Both the position numbers and the translations under genes were made by a program. A DNA stretch of 42,416 bases from a virus. Location: IMG/VR virus record IMGVR_UViG_3300025778_000029, positions 1 to 42,416 of that record. One strand, 5' to 3'. Below are positions 30,140 to 38,692 of the stretch, piece after piece (the first letter of the stretch is position 1; every line of letters begins with the position of its first letter). Under the pieces are notes generated by a model, which did not search any database, was not told the origin of the DNA, and saw only the letters and a program-made list of their open reading frames with translations.

Positions 30140-30167
30140 TTGACAAGACTTTTTGGCATGATATGGT
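30140..30167 (+). promoter_or_regulatory. Extended -10 promoter for the small early operon
   Basis: TTGACA (30140-30145) and TATGGT (30162-30167) with a 16-nt spacer; TG at 30159-30160 makes an extended -10. Transcription would start near 30174, upstream of the gene at 30199. Confidence 0.75.
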
Positions 30168-30198
30168 TCTTCATAACGAAACGAGCAAGGAGGCTCCA

Positions 30199-30504
30199 AT
30201 GCGTCAGATTGATAACATGAAGGTTCGCATCATCCTCAAGGCCATGTTGGCGGGGGAGCATGATATTGAGACCATCGCCAAGAAGGTCGCGGAATACATG
30301 AATGTTGATGAAGGCTTTGGCCACATTCTCGTAAGAAACGAGATTGAAGAACTCATCAACAAGGGCTGGATTGAGCGCAAGACTTTTCTCTATTTCAAGA
30401 AGGATTCTCTTGAACTTACTGAAAAGGGCCAGTATGTTAAAGACGCTAACATTGACCTTGAGGATGAACTCATGGTCCAGATGTATGGTTTGGAGAGCCT
30501 GTGA
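30199..30504 (+). CDS. Winged-helix-like small early protein
   Basis: ATG 30199 with AAGGAGG at 30187-30193 is chosen; a longer frame from 30163 would start inside the promoter. The 101-aa product (KVRIILKAMLAGEHDIETIA ... NVDEGFGHILVRNEIEELIN ... ELTEKGQYVKDANI) has the helix-helix-wing look of winged-helix domains, with WIERKTFLYFKKDSLELTEKG as recognition helix end and wing. A transcriptional role is plausible given the repeat array upstream. It leads a tightly packed operon to 31822. Confidence 0.65.
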   Translation: MRQIDNMKVRIILKAMLAGEHDIETIAKKVAEYMNVDEGFGHILVRNEIEELINKGWIERKTFLYFKKDSLELTEKGQYVKDANIDLEDELMVQMYGLESL

Positions 30505-30764
30505 TGACCGCTGACGAGATTTTCATCTACATCAACAATCTTGAGAAAGAGCGGGATGCTCTTATGACAGCGTATAGAGATATGCAAGTCATGCTGAAAG
30601 AGCAACACACCGAAATCTGCACCCTTCGCGTAGAAAGTGAAGAGTGGAGATGTGAAGCCCATGAACTCTGTGGCCATCTTACCCGGATGGGCATTGAGGT
30701 AGATTCTTGGCAAGATTACCAAGAAGCCCTGTGGCAAGACCATCCTGAATGGAGGACACAATGA
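30504..30764 (+). CDS. Coiled-coil 86-aa protein
   Basis: ATG 30504 overlaps the previous stop (TGATG); a GTG one codon earlier is less likely. The product (FIYINNLEKERDALMTAYRD followed by MQVMLKEQHTEICTLRVESE) is a heptad-rich helix with a Trp-rich C-terminus (VDSWQDYQEALWQDHPEWRT). Its stop overlaps the next start. Unknown function. Confidence 0.65.
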   Translation: MTADEIFIYINNLEKERDALMTAYRDMQVMLKEQHTEICTLRVESEEWRCEAHELCGHLTRMGIEVDSWQDYQEALWQDHPEWRTQ

Positions 30765-30883
30765 GCAATTATCGCAACTATCTTGAAAACCTTCTCTACC
30801 AGTTGCTCTTGACGAAAGCGTCAGAGTATAATATCAATCTCGTAATGCAAATGATGAGGGAATGTGATGACGCGCATATCTGA
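30761..30883 (+). CDS. 40-aa microprotein
   Basis: ATG 30761 overlaps the TGA of the previous gene as ATGA and has GGAGGACACA as a strong ribosome binding site. The product (MSNYRNYLENLLYQLLLTKA ... NLVMQMMRECDDAHI) is helical and amphipathic. Its last 17 nt overlap the next gene. Coupling on both sides supports it. Confidence 0.6.
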   Translation: MSNYRNYLENLLYQLLLTKASEYNINLVMQMMRECDDAHI

Positions 30884-31076
30884 CCTGATTAGGTATCTAG
30901 AACAAGACAAACAACGTTTGGGAGACGCTCCCGTAGCGTATCAGTATTTTCTGAAAGACCACTTTCAGTCTTCCAAGAAAATCACAGACGCTCAATGGAA
31001 TCGTGTTGTTGAAAAATACGACAACGAAAATATGCCCGACCTTTTTAGTCAACTGTTCAAGGATAGGTATCTCTAA
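30867..31076 (+). CDS. 69-aa unknown protein
   Basis: ATG 30867 with GAGGGA upstream is chosen over GTG 30864. The product (MTRISDLIRYLEQDKQRLGD ... YFLKDHFQSSKKITDAQWNR) is helical and soluble. Its stop and the next ATG overlap (TAATG at 31074-31078). Confidence 0.62.
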   Translation: MTRISDLIRYLEQDKQRLGDAPVAYQYFLKDHFQSSKKITDAQWNRVVEKYDNENMPDLFSQLFKDRYL

Positions 31077-31228
31077 TGGACAATGATGAACTCATGCAAC
31101 TGGTCTCCGACCTTCAGCAACAACTGATTGCTGCTTTGGAGAGAATTGAAGACCTTGAGAAAGAGGTTTTCCCTCAAGAGGAAAATCTTCCCGAATGGTT
31201 TGTTCAACAACTGGAAACGAGACACTGA
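31076..31228 (+). CDS. 50-aa acidic coiled-coil microprotein
   Basis: ATG 31076 overlaps the previous TAA; TGA is at 31226-31228. The product (MDNDELMQLVSDLQQQLIAA, LERIEDLEKEVFPQEE) is an acidic heptad helix. It fills exactly the space between its neighbours, and its sequence composition matches the operon. Function unknown. Confidence 0.6.
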   Translation: MDNDELMQLVSDLQQQLIAALERIEDLEKEVFPQEENLPEWFVQQLETRH

Positions 31229-31229
31229 G

Positions 31230-31433
31230 ATGGCCAAGCAAGTTCGTAGACCAGATTTTCCCATGACCAAGAAGCAAGGATATGCCATATTTCTCATGAG
31301 TGGCGTTGACGTGCGTCCCATGCAACTGACTTGTGGTCAGGCTTCAGAAATGATTAAGATGCTGCTGGACAACAAGCAAGCCAAAGCAGACAAGGCCGAT
31401 ATGATTGTTAAGCATATCAAGGAATCGGCATGA
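31230..31433 (+). CDS. 67-aa unknown protein
   Basis: The start is ATG 31230, one base after the previous stop; longer in-frame starts overlap the 50-aa gene. The product (MAKQVRRPDFPMTKKQGYAI ... CGQASEMIKMLLDNKQAKAD) has the look of small phage proteins in which 'T..QG..IFxLTGxDVR...T..QAS..I' forms a helical hairpin next to a beta strand. No named family. It overlaps the next gene by ATGA. Confidence 0.62.
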   Translation: MAKQVRRPDFPMTKKQGYAIFLMSGVDVRPMQLTCGQASEMIKMLLDNKQAKADKADMIVKHIKESA

Positions 31434-31822
31434 TTTTCTTTGCCGATTCCTTGCCTGTTGAAGATGACGATATGTTCCTGTTTCTTCTCGCCTCTCACCT
31501 TGATTGTTACAAATCCAATACAATATTATTAATGGCCAATTGGACCGCAAGAGAAATAATACAGGATAGACTTATTTTTGAGAAATGCGATGGCCGTAGA
31601 TGCCCCGGCTTTACACGAGTCATCTCATGCCTGATAAGATTATATAATTTGAACTGGTTGACAAGATTTGAAAAAAATCAAGAGTATTATTATGTGTTAT
31701 CAGATTCGCTTAAAGAAGCCATTCAAGCAAAAGTAGTCAGAAAAGGTATTGAAGGTATCCAAGACCTCTTCTCAGATGACCCAGTGCAAGTCACAATGCT
31801 TAAACTGTATAACTTACGCTAA
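31430..31822 (+). CDS. Unknown 130-aa protein ending the early plus operon
   Basis: ATG 31430 overlaps the preceding TGA. The product (MIFFADSLPVEDDDMFLFLL ... TILLMANWTAREIIQDRLIF ... LSDSLKEAIQAKVVRKGIEG) is mostly helical with several cysteines in the middle (CDGRRCPGFTRVISC). It could include a winged-helix-like segment (LNWLTRFEKNQEYYYVLSDS). It is convergent with the zinc protein gene at 31825. Confidence 0.62.
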   Translation: MIFFADSLPVEDDDMFLFLLASHLDCYKSNTILLMANWTAREIIQDRLIFEKCDGRRCPGFTRVISCLIRLYNLNWLTRFEKNQEYYYVLSDSLKEAIQAKVVRKGIEGIQDLFSDDPVQVTMLKLYNLR

Positions 31823-31824
31823 AA

Positions 31825-32250
31825 CTATTCTTTAGGCTCCACGCCCTCTCTACGCGCCTTACAGCGGTGATATGAAGTCCTTGCTCGCGCATTATACTGC
31901 TTACGATAATTTTCATCCGTTGCACGACGAAATTTCTGATACTCATTGTGATAAGCCTTATGAGCATCATACTCTTCCTGAGTCATGTTGTCATAATACT
32001 CTTTCCAATTTTTCCTCGTCAAAGCACGATGCCGCTTCTTGAATTCCTCGTTACCATGATACATCTTGCTCTGATAAGCAGCACTGTATTCAATCTGCTT
32101 CTGACGTTTAACAGGGTCTGATGCATAACGCTGCCTAGACCTTTCAGCCTCACATACACGACAATATGTGCTAAAATATCCCTTGGTAACATTGAAATAA
32201 GTGTTCTCCAAAGTCTTCTCAACTTTACAATTTCTACAATCTGTTTTCAT
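31825..32250 (-). CDS. Zinc-ribbon protein with basic repetitive helical tail
   Basis: The product from ATG 32250 (141 aa) has a four-cysteine site CRNCKVEKTLENTYFNVTKG then YCRVCEAERSRQRYASDP, followed by a long basic, Tyr/Lys/Arg/Glu-rich helix (ENYRKQYNARARTSYHRCKA). It shares this layout with the protein at 23311-23640, probably as a paralogue. The four-cysteine head is like those next to HNH_7-type recombination nucleases, but no nuclease motif is present. It lies alone against the flow between early and packaging genes. Confidence 0.65.
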   Translation of the reverse strand: MKTDCRNCKVEKTLENTYFNVTKGYFSTYCRVCEAERSRQRYASDPVKRQKQIEYSAAYQSKMYHGNEEFKKRHRALTRKNWKEYYDNMTQEEYDAHKAYHNEYQKFRRATDENYRKQYNARARTSYHRCKARREGVEPKE

Positions 32251-32317
32251 GATTTTATTTATCAAAATACTACCAACATACTAAATACCCTACACACAAA
32301 AAAATCAAGGTATTTTT

Positions 32318-32851
32318 ATGTCAGATGAAAATGAGGATAAGGTAAAAAAGCCTTATGTTTCAAGAGTTAAGAGAAAACATACGACGTATGTTAACAAAAT
32401 TTATGTCTTGAACGATGAAAAAGCAATTGAGGGAATCTTAAATCCCACTAATCGTCCATTAGAAATTACTCCTGACAAAGATACTTTAGATGATATAGAA
32501 ATGATGTGTAAACTTCATTCTACTGAACAGGAAATCTATAATATTCTTGGGGTTACAGAGAATACTTGGATTACTTTTAAAAACAAATATCCAGAAGTTC
32601 AACATGCAATGGAAAGAGGAAAGTCTGCTGGAAGACTTTCATTGCGTCATAAACAATTTCAAATGGCTATTGAACAAAATTCTGTTCAAATGGCTATCTG
32701 GCTTGGTAAACAATATCTTGGCCAAACTGATAAAACACAAACTGAAAACAATGTTAATCTACAAGTTCTCAAAACCATTATGGATTTGGAAGAAGATACT
32801 CCAATAACTATTTCAAATAATAATTCAAATGGTAATAGTAACGATGAATAA
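32318..32851 (+). CDS. terS: Small terminase subunit
   Basis: The 177-aa product has a basic N-terminus, an HTH-like segment (MCKLHSTEQEIYNILGVTEN followed by WITFKNKYPEVQHAMERGKS), and a helical middle (RLSLRHKQFQMAIEQNSVQM, AIWLGKQYLGQTDKT) that is very typical of small terminases with the 'A..G..MaiWLGKqyLGQ.D' pattern. It recognises phage DNA and regulates packaging. The large subunit is at 33019. It begins the late plus-strand block. Confidence 0.88.
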   Translation: MSDENEDKVKKPYVSRVKRKHTTYVNKIYVLNDEKAIEGILNPTNRPLEITPDKDTLDDIEMMCKLHSTEQEIYNILGVTENTWITFKNKYPEVQHAMERGKSAGRLSLRHKQFQMAIEQNSVQMAIWLGKQYLGQTDKTQTENNVNLQVLKTIMDLEEDTPITISNNNSNGNSNDE

Positions 32852-33035
32852 TAATACTTTGCCCAAAGATATTAAACTTAATGTTTCATCATTGAAACAA
32901 TATGCAATACAACTTCAACGAGAGTTAGCAGAGTATAAGGGACTCTATGGGACTCTACCATCTAAAGTTGCACCAAAGTATTGTTTAAGTAATCAAGAAG
33001 AATTAGCCAAAGTATATAATGAACAATCCTCCTAA
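32844..33035 (+). CDS. 63-aa protein between terminase subunits
   Basis: ATG 32844 overlaps the end of the small terminase gene and the frame overlaps the start of the large terminase gene by 17 nt. The product (MNNNTLPKDIKLNVSSLKQY followed by AIQLQRELAEYKGLYG) is a short helical protein. Overlap with both terminase genes suggests co-translation; the role is unknown. Confidence 0.6.
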   Translation: MNNNTLPKDIKLNVSSLKQYAIQLQRELAEYKGLYGTLPSKVAPKYCLSNQEELAKVYNEQSS

Positions 33036-34626
33036 TCTTGAAATATTAAAGAAACTCAAGTTTGATTTTCCATATTTTGCAAGGAATGCTTTGCAAGTAA
33101 AGGATAAGTCAGGCAAGCTTGTAGCATTTGATTTGAATCGTTCGCAAATGTTTGTGCATGAAAGATTAGAAGCACAAAGAAAAAGAACTGGTAAAGTAAG
33201 AGCCATTATTTTAAAGGCTCGTCAAGTAGGATGTTCAACATACATTCAAGGACGATTCTATCATAAAATTTGTTATGCTTCACAACAATCCTCTCCTCAA
33301 GCATTCATCATGACTCATGCTTCAGATTCTACTAATGCTCTATTCAGCATGACAAAGAATTTTGCAGAGTGTCATTCAGTTATTGGCAAACCAACAATTG
33401 ATACAAGTAATGCTAAAGAATTAAAATTCATGGAGAATAAAGGTTCATACAAAATTGGAACCGCAGGAGCAAAAGAAGTTGGAAGAGGTATGAACAACCA
33501 ATACTTGCATCTATCAGAAGTTGCATTCTGGGAAAATGGTGCAAGCCATGTTTCAGCATTGATGCAAACCGTTGGTGATGACCCCGGCACTGAAATCATT
33601 ATTGAATCAACTGCAAATGGTATGGGTAATCTATTCTATGATTTAACCATGTCGGCAATTGATAATAAGAACAACTTTGAAGTTATCTTTATGCCATGGT
33701 TCTGGTATGAAGGTTATGCAACAGTTCCTCCAAAAGGTTGGCATAATAATATTCCTCATGCTTGGCAAGATTATGGTGCACAATTTCAATTAAACTATGC
33801 TCAACTATACTGGGCATCTGAAAAGAATGCAATCATGGCCGCAAGTATTGGAGCATCATATGATGAACCATGCTGGACATTTAGACAAGAGTATCCATGC
33901 ACATTGGCTGAAGCATTTGTTTCAAGTGGTAATAGTTACATTCCTCCACATTTGGTTGCAAAAGCAAGAAAACCTGAAGAGGAAGTTTTACCTAATGGTC
34001 CGCTCATTATTGGAGTAGACCCTAGTAGAAATAAAGATAAGACAGGCATTATTAGTAGACGCGGTAGAAGAATGGGTAAAGAGATTTGTATAAGACTTGA
34101 CCCAGAAGGTTCTACAGAATATGTGTCACAATATGTTGCACAACTTATAAGAGATTGGAATCCTAAGATGGTTAATATTGACGTAACCGGAGTGGGAGCA
34201 GGAGTATATGATAATCTATTAGCATGGGGCCATGGTCATTGTATCAATGCAGTAAATTTTGCAACCAAAAGTTCTATCAGGAATCCGGATGGTTCTCCCA
34301 AGTATGCTAATAAGAGAGCCGAAATGTATGGTGAAATGCTTGAATGGTTCAATCAGGATATGCCTGTTCAAATACCTGATGATGATACATTGCAAGCAGA
34401 TATTTGTGCACCAGAATGGGGAAATGGCAAGACATCCTTTACAACCAATGGTTCCTTACAATTGGAAAGCAAGGATAAGATACAAGAGAGATTAAAGCGT
34501 TCCCCAGACCTCGGAGACGCTGCTGCATTATGTTTTGCAGTTCCTATTGAAAGTATGATGAGTTTCAATAATTCACCGGTTGCAATCACTAGAGGCAAAC
34601 CTAAGAACAGTATGACAGGATATTGA
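33019..34626 (+). CDS. terL: Large terminase subunit
   Basis: The 535-aa product has both domains: ATPase with Walker A KARQVGCSTYIQG (about residues 65-77), Walker B LHLSEVAFWE (about 164), and coupling motif IIESTANGMG near 195; and an RNase H-like nuclease with GVDPSRNKDKTGI (about 331), VNIDVTGVGAGVYD (about 385) and SPDLGDAAALCFAV (about 497) supplying the metal-binding aspartates. It cuts concatemers and pumps DNA into the procapsid through the portal at 34854. Confidence 0.95.
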   Translation: MNNPPNLEILKKLKFDFPYFARNALQVKDKSGKLVAFDLNRSQMFVHERLEAQRKRTGKVRAIILKARQVGCSTYIQGRFYHKICYASQQSSPQAFIMTHASDSTNALFSMTKNFAECHSVIGKPTIDTSNAKELKFMENKGSYKIGTAGAKEVGRGMNNQYLHLSEVAFWENGASHVSALMQTVGDDPGTEIIIESTANGMGNLFYDLTMSAIDNKNNFEVIFMPWFWYEGYATVPPKGWHNNIPHAWQDYGAQFQLNYAQLYWASEKNAIMAASIGASYDEPCWTFRQEYPCTLAEAFVSSGNSYIPPHLVAKARKPEEEVLPNGPLIIGVDPSRNKDKTGIISRRGRRMGKEICIRLDPEGSTEYVSQYVAQLIRDWNPKMVNIDVTGVGAGVYDNLLAWGHGHCINAVNFATKSSIRNPDGSPKYANKRAEMYGEMLEWFNQDMPVQIPDDDTLQADICAPEWGNGKTSFTTNGSLQLESKDKIQERLKRSPDLGDAAALCFAVPIESMMSFNNSPVAITRGKPKNSMTGY

Positions 34627-34627
34627 T

Positions 34628-34867
34628 ATGAAAGAATCAAATGGATTCATTGTGGGATTGTTTGCTTTGAGCATGATACCGGATAATGAAAAGCAAGTAT
34701 TTGAGCATATTTCAAAGTATTCCACCAAGGATATGAGGGAAGACTATGCTTATTACAAGTTAAATAAGACTGTCATCCCTGAGAATATGCTTCAACAATT
34801 TGAAGTATTTTTGAGTAATACAAAATCATTAATCAAGCATTTGGAAGCCAATTATGACCAAGAATAA
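34628..34867 (+). CDS. 79-aa protein between terminase and portal
   Basis: The product (MKESNGFIVGLFALSMIPDN ... KYSTKDMREDYAYYKLNKTV ... FEVFLSNTKSLIKHLEANYD) is helical and soluble. ATG 34628 is one base after the terminase stop, and its 3' end overlaps the portal start by 14 nt. No family was recognised; a packaging accessory is possible by position. Confidence 0.62.
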   Translation: MKESNGFIVGLFALSMIPDNEKQVFEHISKYSTKDMREDYAYYKLNKTVIPENMLQQFEVFLSNTKSLIKHLEANYDQE

Positions 34868-37118
34868 TAAAGAATTTGTTGTAGTAGATTCTCGTCCTAC
34901 AGTAGGAGCATTGGCTTCCATCCCCGATACCCTTAATAATGATTGGGACAAATGGACTGATAGAATGGGTGATTCAGAACATTCTCAAAAAGAATTACTT
35001 GAATCTGTAAAACAATTACATGAATATATTGATGCCAAGGGTGATATTACTCATCTTATTGAGGATTCTATACTTGATGATATTGGTATGAAGGCTGTCA
35101 GAGAATGGGAACAAGATAAGGGTTCTATTACAAAGTGGAGAACCATGGCAGCGGATGGTTTGAAACTTGCCTCGCAAGATACTGGCAAGGATACTAATGA
35201 TTCTGAATCCAATTTTCCATTTGAAGGTTGTTCAGATGTTCATTTACCATTACTCATTCAGGCTGCTCAACATTTTAATGCAAGAGTATATCCAGAACTC
35301 GTAAGAGATGGTGATACTGTTCAGGTGAAGGTTTTTGAGAAACCTTCAAAGAGTCCTGACCCAATGGATTTGTTAAAATTGACTGAGCCTCCTCAAGACC
35401 CTGCTCAACAACAAATGTTTCAAGCATATATGCAGAATCAAATGCAAGTTATTCAGAAGCAAGAGCAGATGGAAGAATTGCAAGCACAGGCAAAGAATGC
35501 TCGTGGTAAAAGAGTTGCTGATTATTTGAATTGGTATTTGTTTTATAAAACTCAAGGTGAATGGGAAAGTGATACAGATTTATTGTTAAATCAAATTCCT
35601 ATTACTGGAATTGCTTTCAAGAAGGTTTACATGAGTCCGGATGGATTGAGAAGTGAATATATTTCTCCAATGCATTTGACTGTTCATAAAGATACAAAGT
35701 CCATGAATACTTGTCCTCGTATTACTCAGGATTATACAATGTATCCTTATGAAATACTTCAGGCACAATTGACTGATAGATTCCGTTATGTTGAATTACC
35801 TAATATGGGCAATGTCAATCAGGATGAAGAATCTCCAAGAGAGATTATTGAACAGTTTAGAATGATTGATTTGGACAATGATGGATTGTCTGAGCCGTAT
35901 CTTGTTACGGTAGATACACAATCAAAGATTGTTTTAAGAATTGAACCAACATTTACTAAAGAAGATATTATTGTCAACAATAAGTTGAATCGTATTGGTA
36001 TGATTAAAAAATGGAATGCATTTGTTGCTTTTCAATTCATGCCAGACCCTCAAGGTTCATTTTATGGAAGTGGTTATGCCAAATTATTGGCTCCAATGAC
36101 TTCAAGTATTGATACAAGTATTAATCAATTGATTGATGCTGGAACCATGCAAGTGGCCGGTGGAGGCTTTATTGGTGGAGATGTTCGCTTCATGGGCACA
36201 GGACAGGCCGGTGCGTTGACACAGAGACCCGGTGAGTGGCTATTTGCTCAAACCACAGGTGGAACTTCATTAAAGGATGCAATCGTCCCTATGACCGTCC
36301 CTAATGCTTCTGAAGTTACTATGCAATTGACTCAAATGTTAATTGAAAGTGCAAAAGATATTACTGGTATCAAGGATGTCATGACAGGTGATACGGCTAC
36401 GACGGCTCCTGTTGGGACAACTTTTGCTGTTCAACAACAGGCTTTGACACAATTTACTGCAATTTACAAGAGAGTATATCGTGGATTCAAGGAAGAATTC
36501 AAAATGATATATGATTGTTTACAAAAGTGGGCAACAGATAGAGAGCGTCAAGAATACGCTGAATTGACTGGTGGAGACTTTGATGCAGACTTTGCAGATG
36601 ATTCTACAAGCATTGCACCGGTTGCTGACCCAACTGCTGTAACAAGTATGCAAAAGACTGCAAGAATACAGGCTTTGACACAATTTGCAGAGAGTGCTGT
36701 TGGGCAAGCTGCGGGTATGACTCAGCCCGGTCCTGCTGCTGAATTGGCCAAAGAGGCTATGCAAGCATGGGATGTAGACCGTCCTGATAGATTCATTGCA
36801 GATATTCCGCCTAATCCTGCTGCACAGGCAGAAATGCAAGTTAAGGCTCAAGAAGTTCAGGCTCGTGCACAAGATTTACAAGCATCTGCTGCACTTAAAG
36901 TTGCTAAGATAAATGAAGTTAAGGCTGGTGTTATTCTTGACCAAGCAAAGGCTCAAAGAGAGATTGGATTAAGTGCTGTGGACAGTATTGCTTTGCATCG
37001 TGAGGCGGACCATATCAGACATTCTCCTTTAGAGAAATCATTAAATCAGGCTGAGATGATGGACAATAATGACCCATCATTGAATGAAGCTGCTAATCCT
37101 CAAGGTCTTGGTCAATAA
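34854..37118 (+). CDS. Portal protein, P22-like
   Basis: The 754-aa product has the typical large podovirus portal layout: acidic N-terminus, FPFEGCSDVHLPLLIQAAQH with WNxxRPEL-like YPELVRDGD, ADYLNWYLFYKTQGEWESDT with LLLNQIPITGIAFKKVYMSP, and a wing/stem region near RIGMIKKWNAFVAFQFMPDP and GSFYGSGYAKLLAPMTSSID followed by crown helices ending AQAEMQVKAQEVQARAQDLQ. It forms the dodecameric DNA channel and binds the terminase, gp4-like protein and scaffold. It starts with a GGAAG site and overlaps both neighbours. Confidence 0.88.
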   Translation: MTKNNKEFVVVDSRPTVGALASIPDTLNNDWDKWTDRMGDSEHSQKELLESVKQLHEYIDAKGDITHLIEDSILDDIGMKAVREWEQDKGSITKWRTMAADGLKLASQDTGKDTNDSESNFPFEGCSDVHLPLLIQAAQHFNARVYPELVRDGDTVQVKVFEKPSKSPDPMDLLKLTEPPQDPAQQQMFQAYMQNQMQVIQKQEQMEELQAQAKNARGKRVADYLNWYLFYKTQGEWESDTDLLLNQIPITGIAFKKVYMSPDGLRSEYISPMHLTVHKDTKSMNTCPRITQDYTMYPYEILQAQLTDRFRYVELPNMGNVNQDEESPREIIEQFRMIDLDNDGLSEPYLVTVDTQSKIVLRIEPTFTKEDIIVNNKLNRIGMIKKWNAFVAFQFMPDPQGSFYGSGYAKLLAPMTSSIDTSINQLIDAGTMQVAGGGFIGGDVRFMGTGQAGALTQRPGEWLFAQTTGGTSLKDAIVPMTVPNASEVTMQLTQMLIESAKDITGIKDVMTGDTATTAPVGTTFAVQQQALTQFTAIYKRVYRGFKEEFKMIYDCLQKWATDRERQEYAELTGGDFDADFADDSTSIAPVADPTAVTSMQKTARIQALTQFAESAVGQAAGMTQPGPAAELAKEAMQAWDVDRPDRFIADIPPNPAAQAEMQVKAQEVQARAQDLQASAALKVAKINEVKAGVILDQAKAQREIGLSAVDSIALHREADHIRHSPLEKSLNQAEMMDNNDPSLNEAANPQGLGQ

Positions 37119-37429
37119 TGACAGAGGCTGAAGAGTATAAAGAGGCATTACCACTAACCTCTATAAAAGGTGAAGTTCCAATTCCAAGTGATGAGGACTT
37201 TGCATCGTGGACTCGCAATCCTGTTACAATCTTTGTTGCGGCTTATTATAAGATGATGGCTGATGAACAGAGAAAAGAATGGGATAATTATTCATGGAAT
37301 AGTAGCAAGGCTATTGACCATGAACTCTTATACAGAATACTTCAAGAGTTAAGAATTCGCGAAGAGATGTATAGGTTATTTTTACAAACAAAAAAGGAAA
37401 CCTATGAGCACAAACTCAAAAGTAGATAA
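37118..37429 (+). CDS. 103-aa unknown protein
   Basis: ATG 37118 overlaps the portal stop (TAATG). The product is helical and charged (DFASWTRNPVTIFVAAYYKM, HELLYRILQELRIREEMYRL). It overlaps the GroES-like gene by 26 nt. It is located among head-assembly genes, but no function is evident. Confidence 0.62.
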   Translation: MTEAEEYKEALPLTSIKGEVPIPSDEDFASWTRNPVTIFVAAYYKMMADEQRKEWDNYSWNSSKAIDHELLYRILQELRIREEMYRLFLQTKKETYEHKLKSR

Positions 37430-37832
37430 TTATGGACATATTGACGAAGTAGCTTTGTCACAAGTCCCATCATTAGAAGAATGTTATGTGACTTTGAAAC
37501 CCCAAGAATTTAAAATCATCATTGCACCTGCGGTTGCACCAAAAGAATCCAAAGGCGGAATTCTATTGGCAGATTCAACTAAAGAATCAATGGGAGACCG
37601 TTATCAAATTGGACGGTTGGTTGCAAAGGCTCCATTAGCATTTGAAAGTATTTGCATTGAGGGTCAAGAACCCAAGATTGGAGATATTGTAAGATTTGCA
37701 CGTTATGCTGGTGGAGAGCATATTGATATTGATGGTAGAACTTATCGCATCATGTTGGATAAGGATATTATTGGTGTTTATGATATGGAAAAAATTGCAG
37801 CATTTAACAAGCGCGACGGAGGGTTACATTAA
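37404..37832 (+). CDS. GroES-like co-chaperonin
   Basis: The 142-aa product has a Cpn10-like beta barrel: LKPQEFKIIIAPAVAPKESK, then GGILLADSTKESMGDRYQIG as the mobile-loop region, RLVAKAPLAFE, PKIGDIVRFARYAGGEHIDI, and DGRTYRIMLDKDIIGVYD, the usual 'G..V..R.....G.E.......Y......DI.aV' order. An N-terminal extension of about 30 residues is atypical. AAAAAAGGAAACCT precedes ATG. It lies directly before scaffold and capsid genes, so a role helping the host GroEL fold capsid protein is inferred. Confidence 0.8.
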   Translation: MSTNSKVDNYGHIDEVALSQVPSLEECYVTLKPQEFKIIIAPAVAPKESKGGILLADSTKESMGDRYQIGRLVAKAPLAFESICIEGQEPKIGDIVRFARYAGGEHIDIDGRTYRIMLDKDIIGVYDMEKIAAFNKRDGGLH

Positions 37833-38689
37833 TGGCTCGTTCACAAGCAACAAAAGATGCTGAAGAGGCAATGCGTCAGAAGTATCTTGCGAAGATTACT
37901 TTGGAAGACAATTCTTCAACTGATATAAATACGAATAACGATTCTCACAAGGATGAGAATGAAGATTATTATTCCGAGGAGAATGATAATTCAGACCCGG
38001 TTAGCAAAGTTGCAAAACAACTTGGCTGGGTTCCGAAAAATGAATGGTCTCGCGATGAACAGGCTTGGGAGCCAGCGGACAAGTTTCTAGAAAAAATCCC
38101 TACTCGCATCAAATCTTTGGAAGAGCAATCTGAAAAAATGGCACAAGCTGCGGCTGAAGCCATGGAAGAGGCTCATAAGCGAGCCAGAATGGAAGCAGAG
38201 GCAGAAATGCTTGCTGCTATTGAATCTGGTAACAAAGAATTGGCGAAACTTGCTGCAAGTAAAATGACCCGTTCAGATGATGCGGTTCAAGTTATGAAGT
38301 GGCAACAATCAAATCCTTGGTTTACTTCAAAAGAACCAAAATATTTGGCTGCAATAGGTTACGCGAAAGAAATTTCCAACCTTGAAGCAGCGAAGGGGAT
38401 GCCAACACATATTCAATTAGAGCGTGCAGAACAAGCTGTAAAGAAGCAATTTCCTCATTTATTCAAGAGAATAGTTGCAGAACCTACAAGTGCTCCTCCG
38501 GTTGTTCAAGGTGGCAATAGAAATAGTGCACCGAATCCTAAACCAGTTACAGCATGGGCTTCTTTGAAGCCTATTGAAAAGCAAAACTTGACTAACTTGG
38601 CCAATAAGTTCGCGAAGAAGTATAAAATGCCTCTCGCTGAAGCACAAGAAATGTTGGCAAAAAGTTATCAGAAACCAAAGGGACTATAA
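37832..38689 (+). CDS. Scaffolding protein
   Basis: The 285-aa product has a charged, Glu/Asp/Asn-rich disordered N-terminus, a VAKQLGWVPKNEWSRDEQAW / EPADKFLEKIPTRIKSLEEQ module common in phage scaffold proteins, a long charged coiled coil (KMAQAAAEAMEEAHKRARME), and a basic C-terminal helix-turn-helix (NLANKFAKKYKMPLAEAQEM) as used to bind coat protein. It lies between portal and capsid genes as in P22. GGAGGGTTACATT precedes the ATG, which overlaps the previous TAA. Confidence 0.8.
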   Translation: MARSQATKDAEEAMRQKYLAKITLEDNSSTDINTNNDSHKDENEDYYSEENDNSDPVSKVAKQLGWVPKNEWSRDEQAWEPADKFLEKIPTRIKSLEEQSEKMAQAAAEAMEEAHKRARMEAEAEMLAAIESGNKELAKLAASKMTRSDDAVQVMKWQQSNPWFTSKEPKYLAAIGYAKEISNLEAAKGMPTHIQLERAEQAVKKQFPHLFKRIVAEPTSAPPVVQGGNRNSAPNPKPVTAWASLKPIEKQNLTNLANKFAKKYKMPLAEAQEMLAKSYQKPKGL

Positions 38690-38692
38690 AAA

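Noticed and set aside
30390-30761. 123-aa minus-strand frame across two early genes
   Set aside because: It spans two plus-strand genes joined by a stop/start overlap and lacks its own ribosome binding site.
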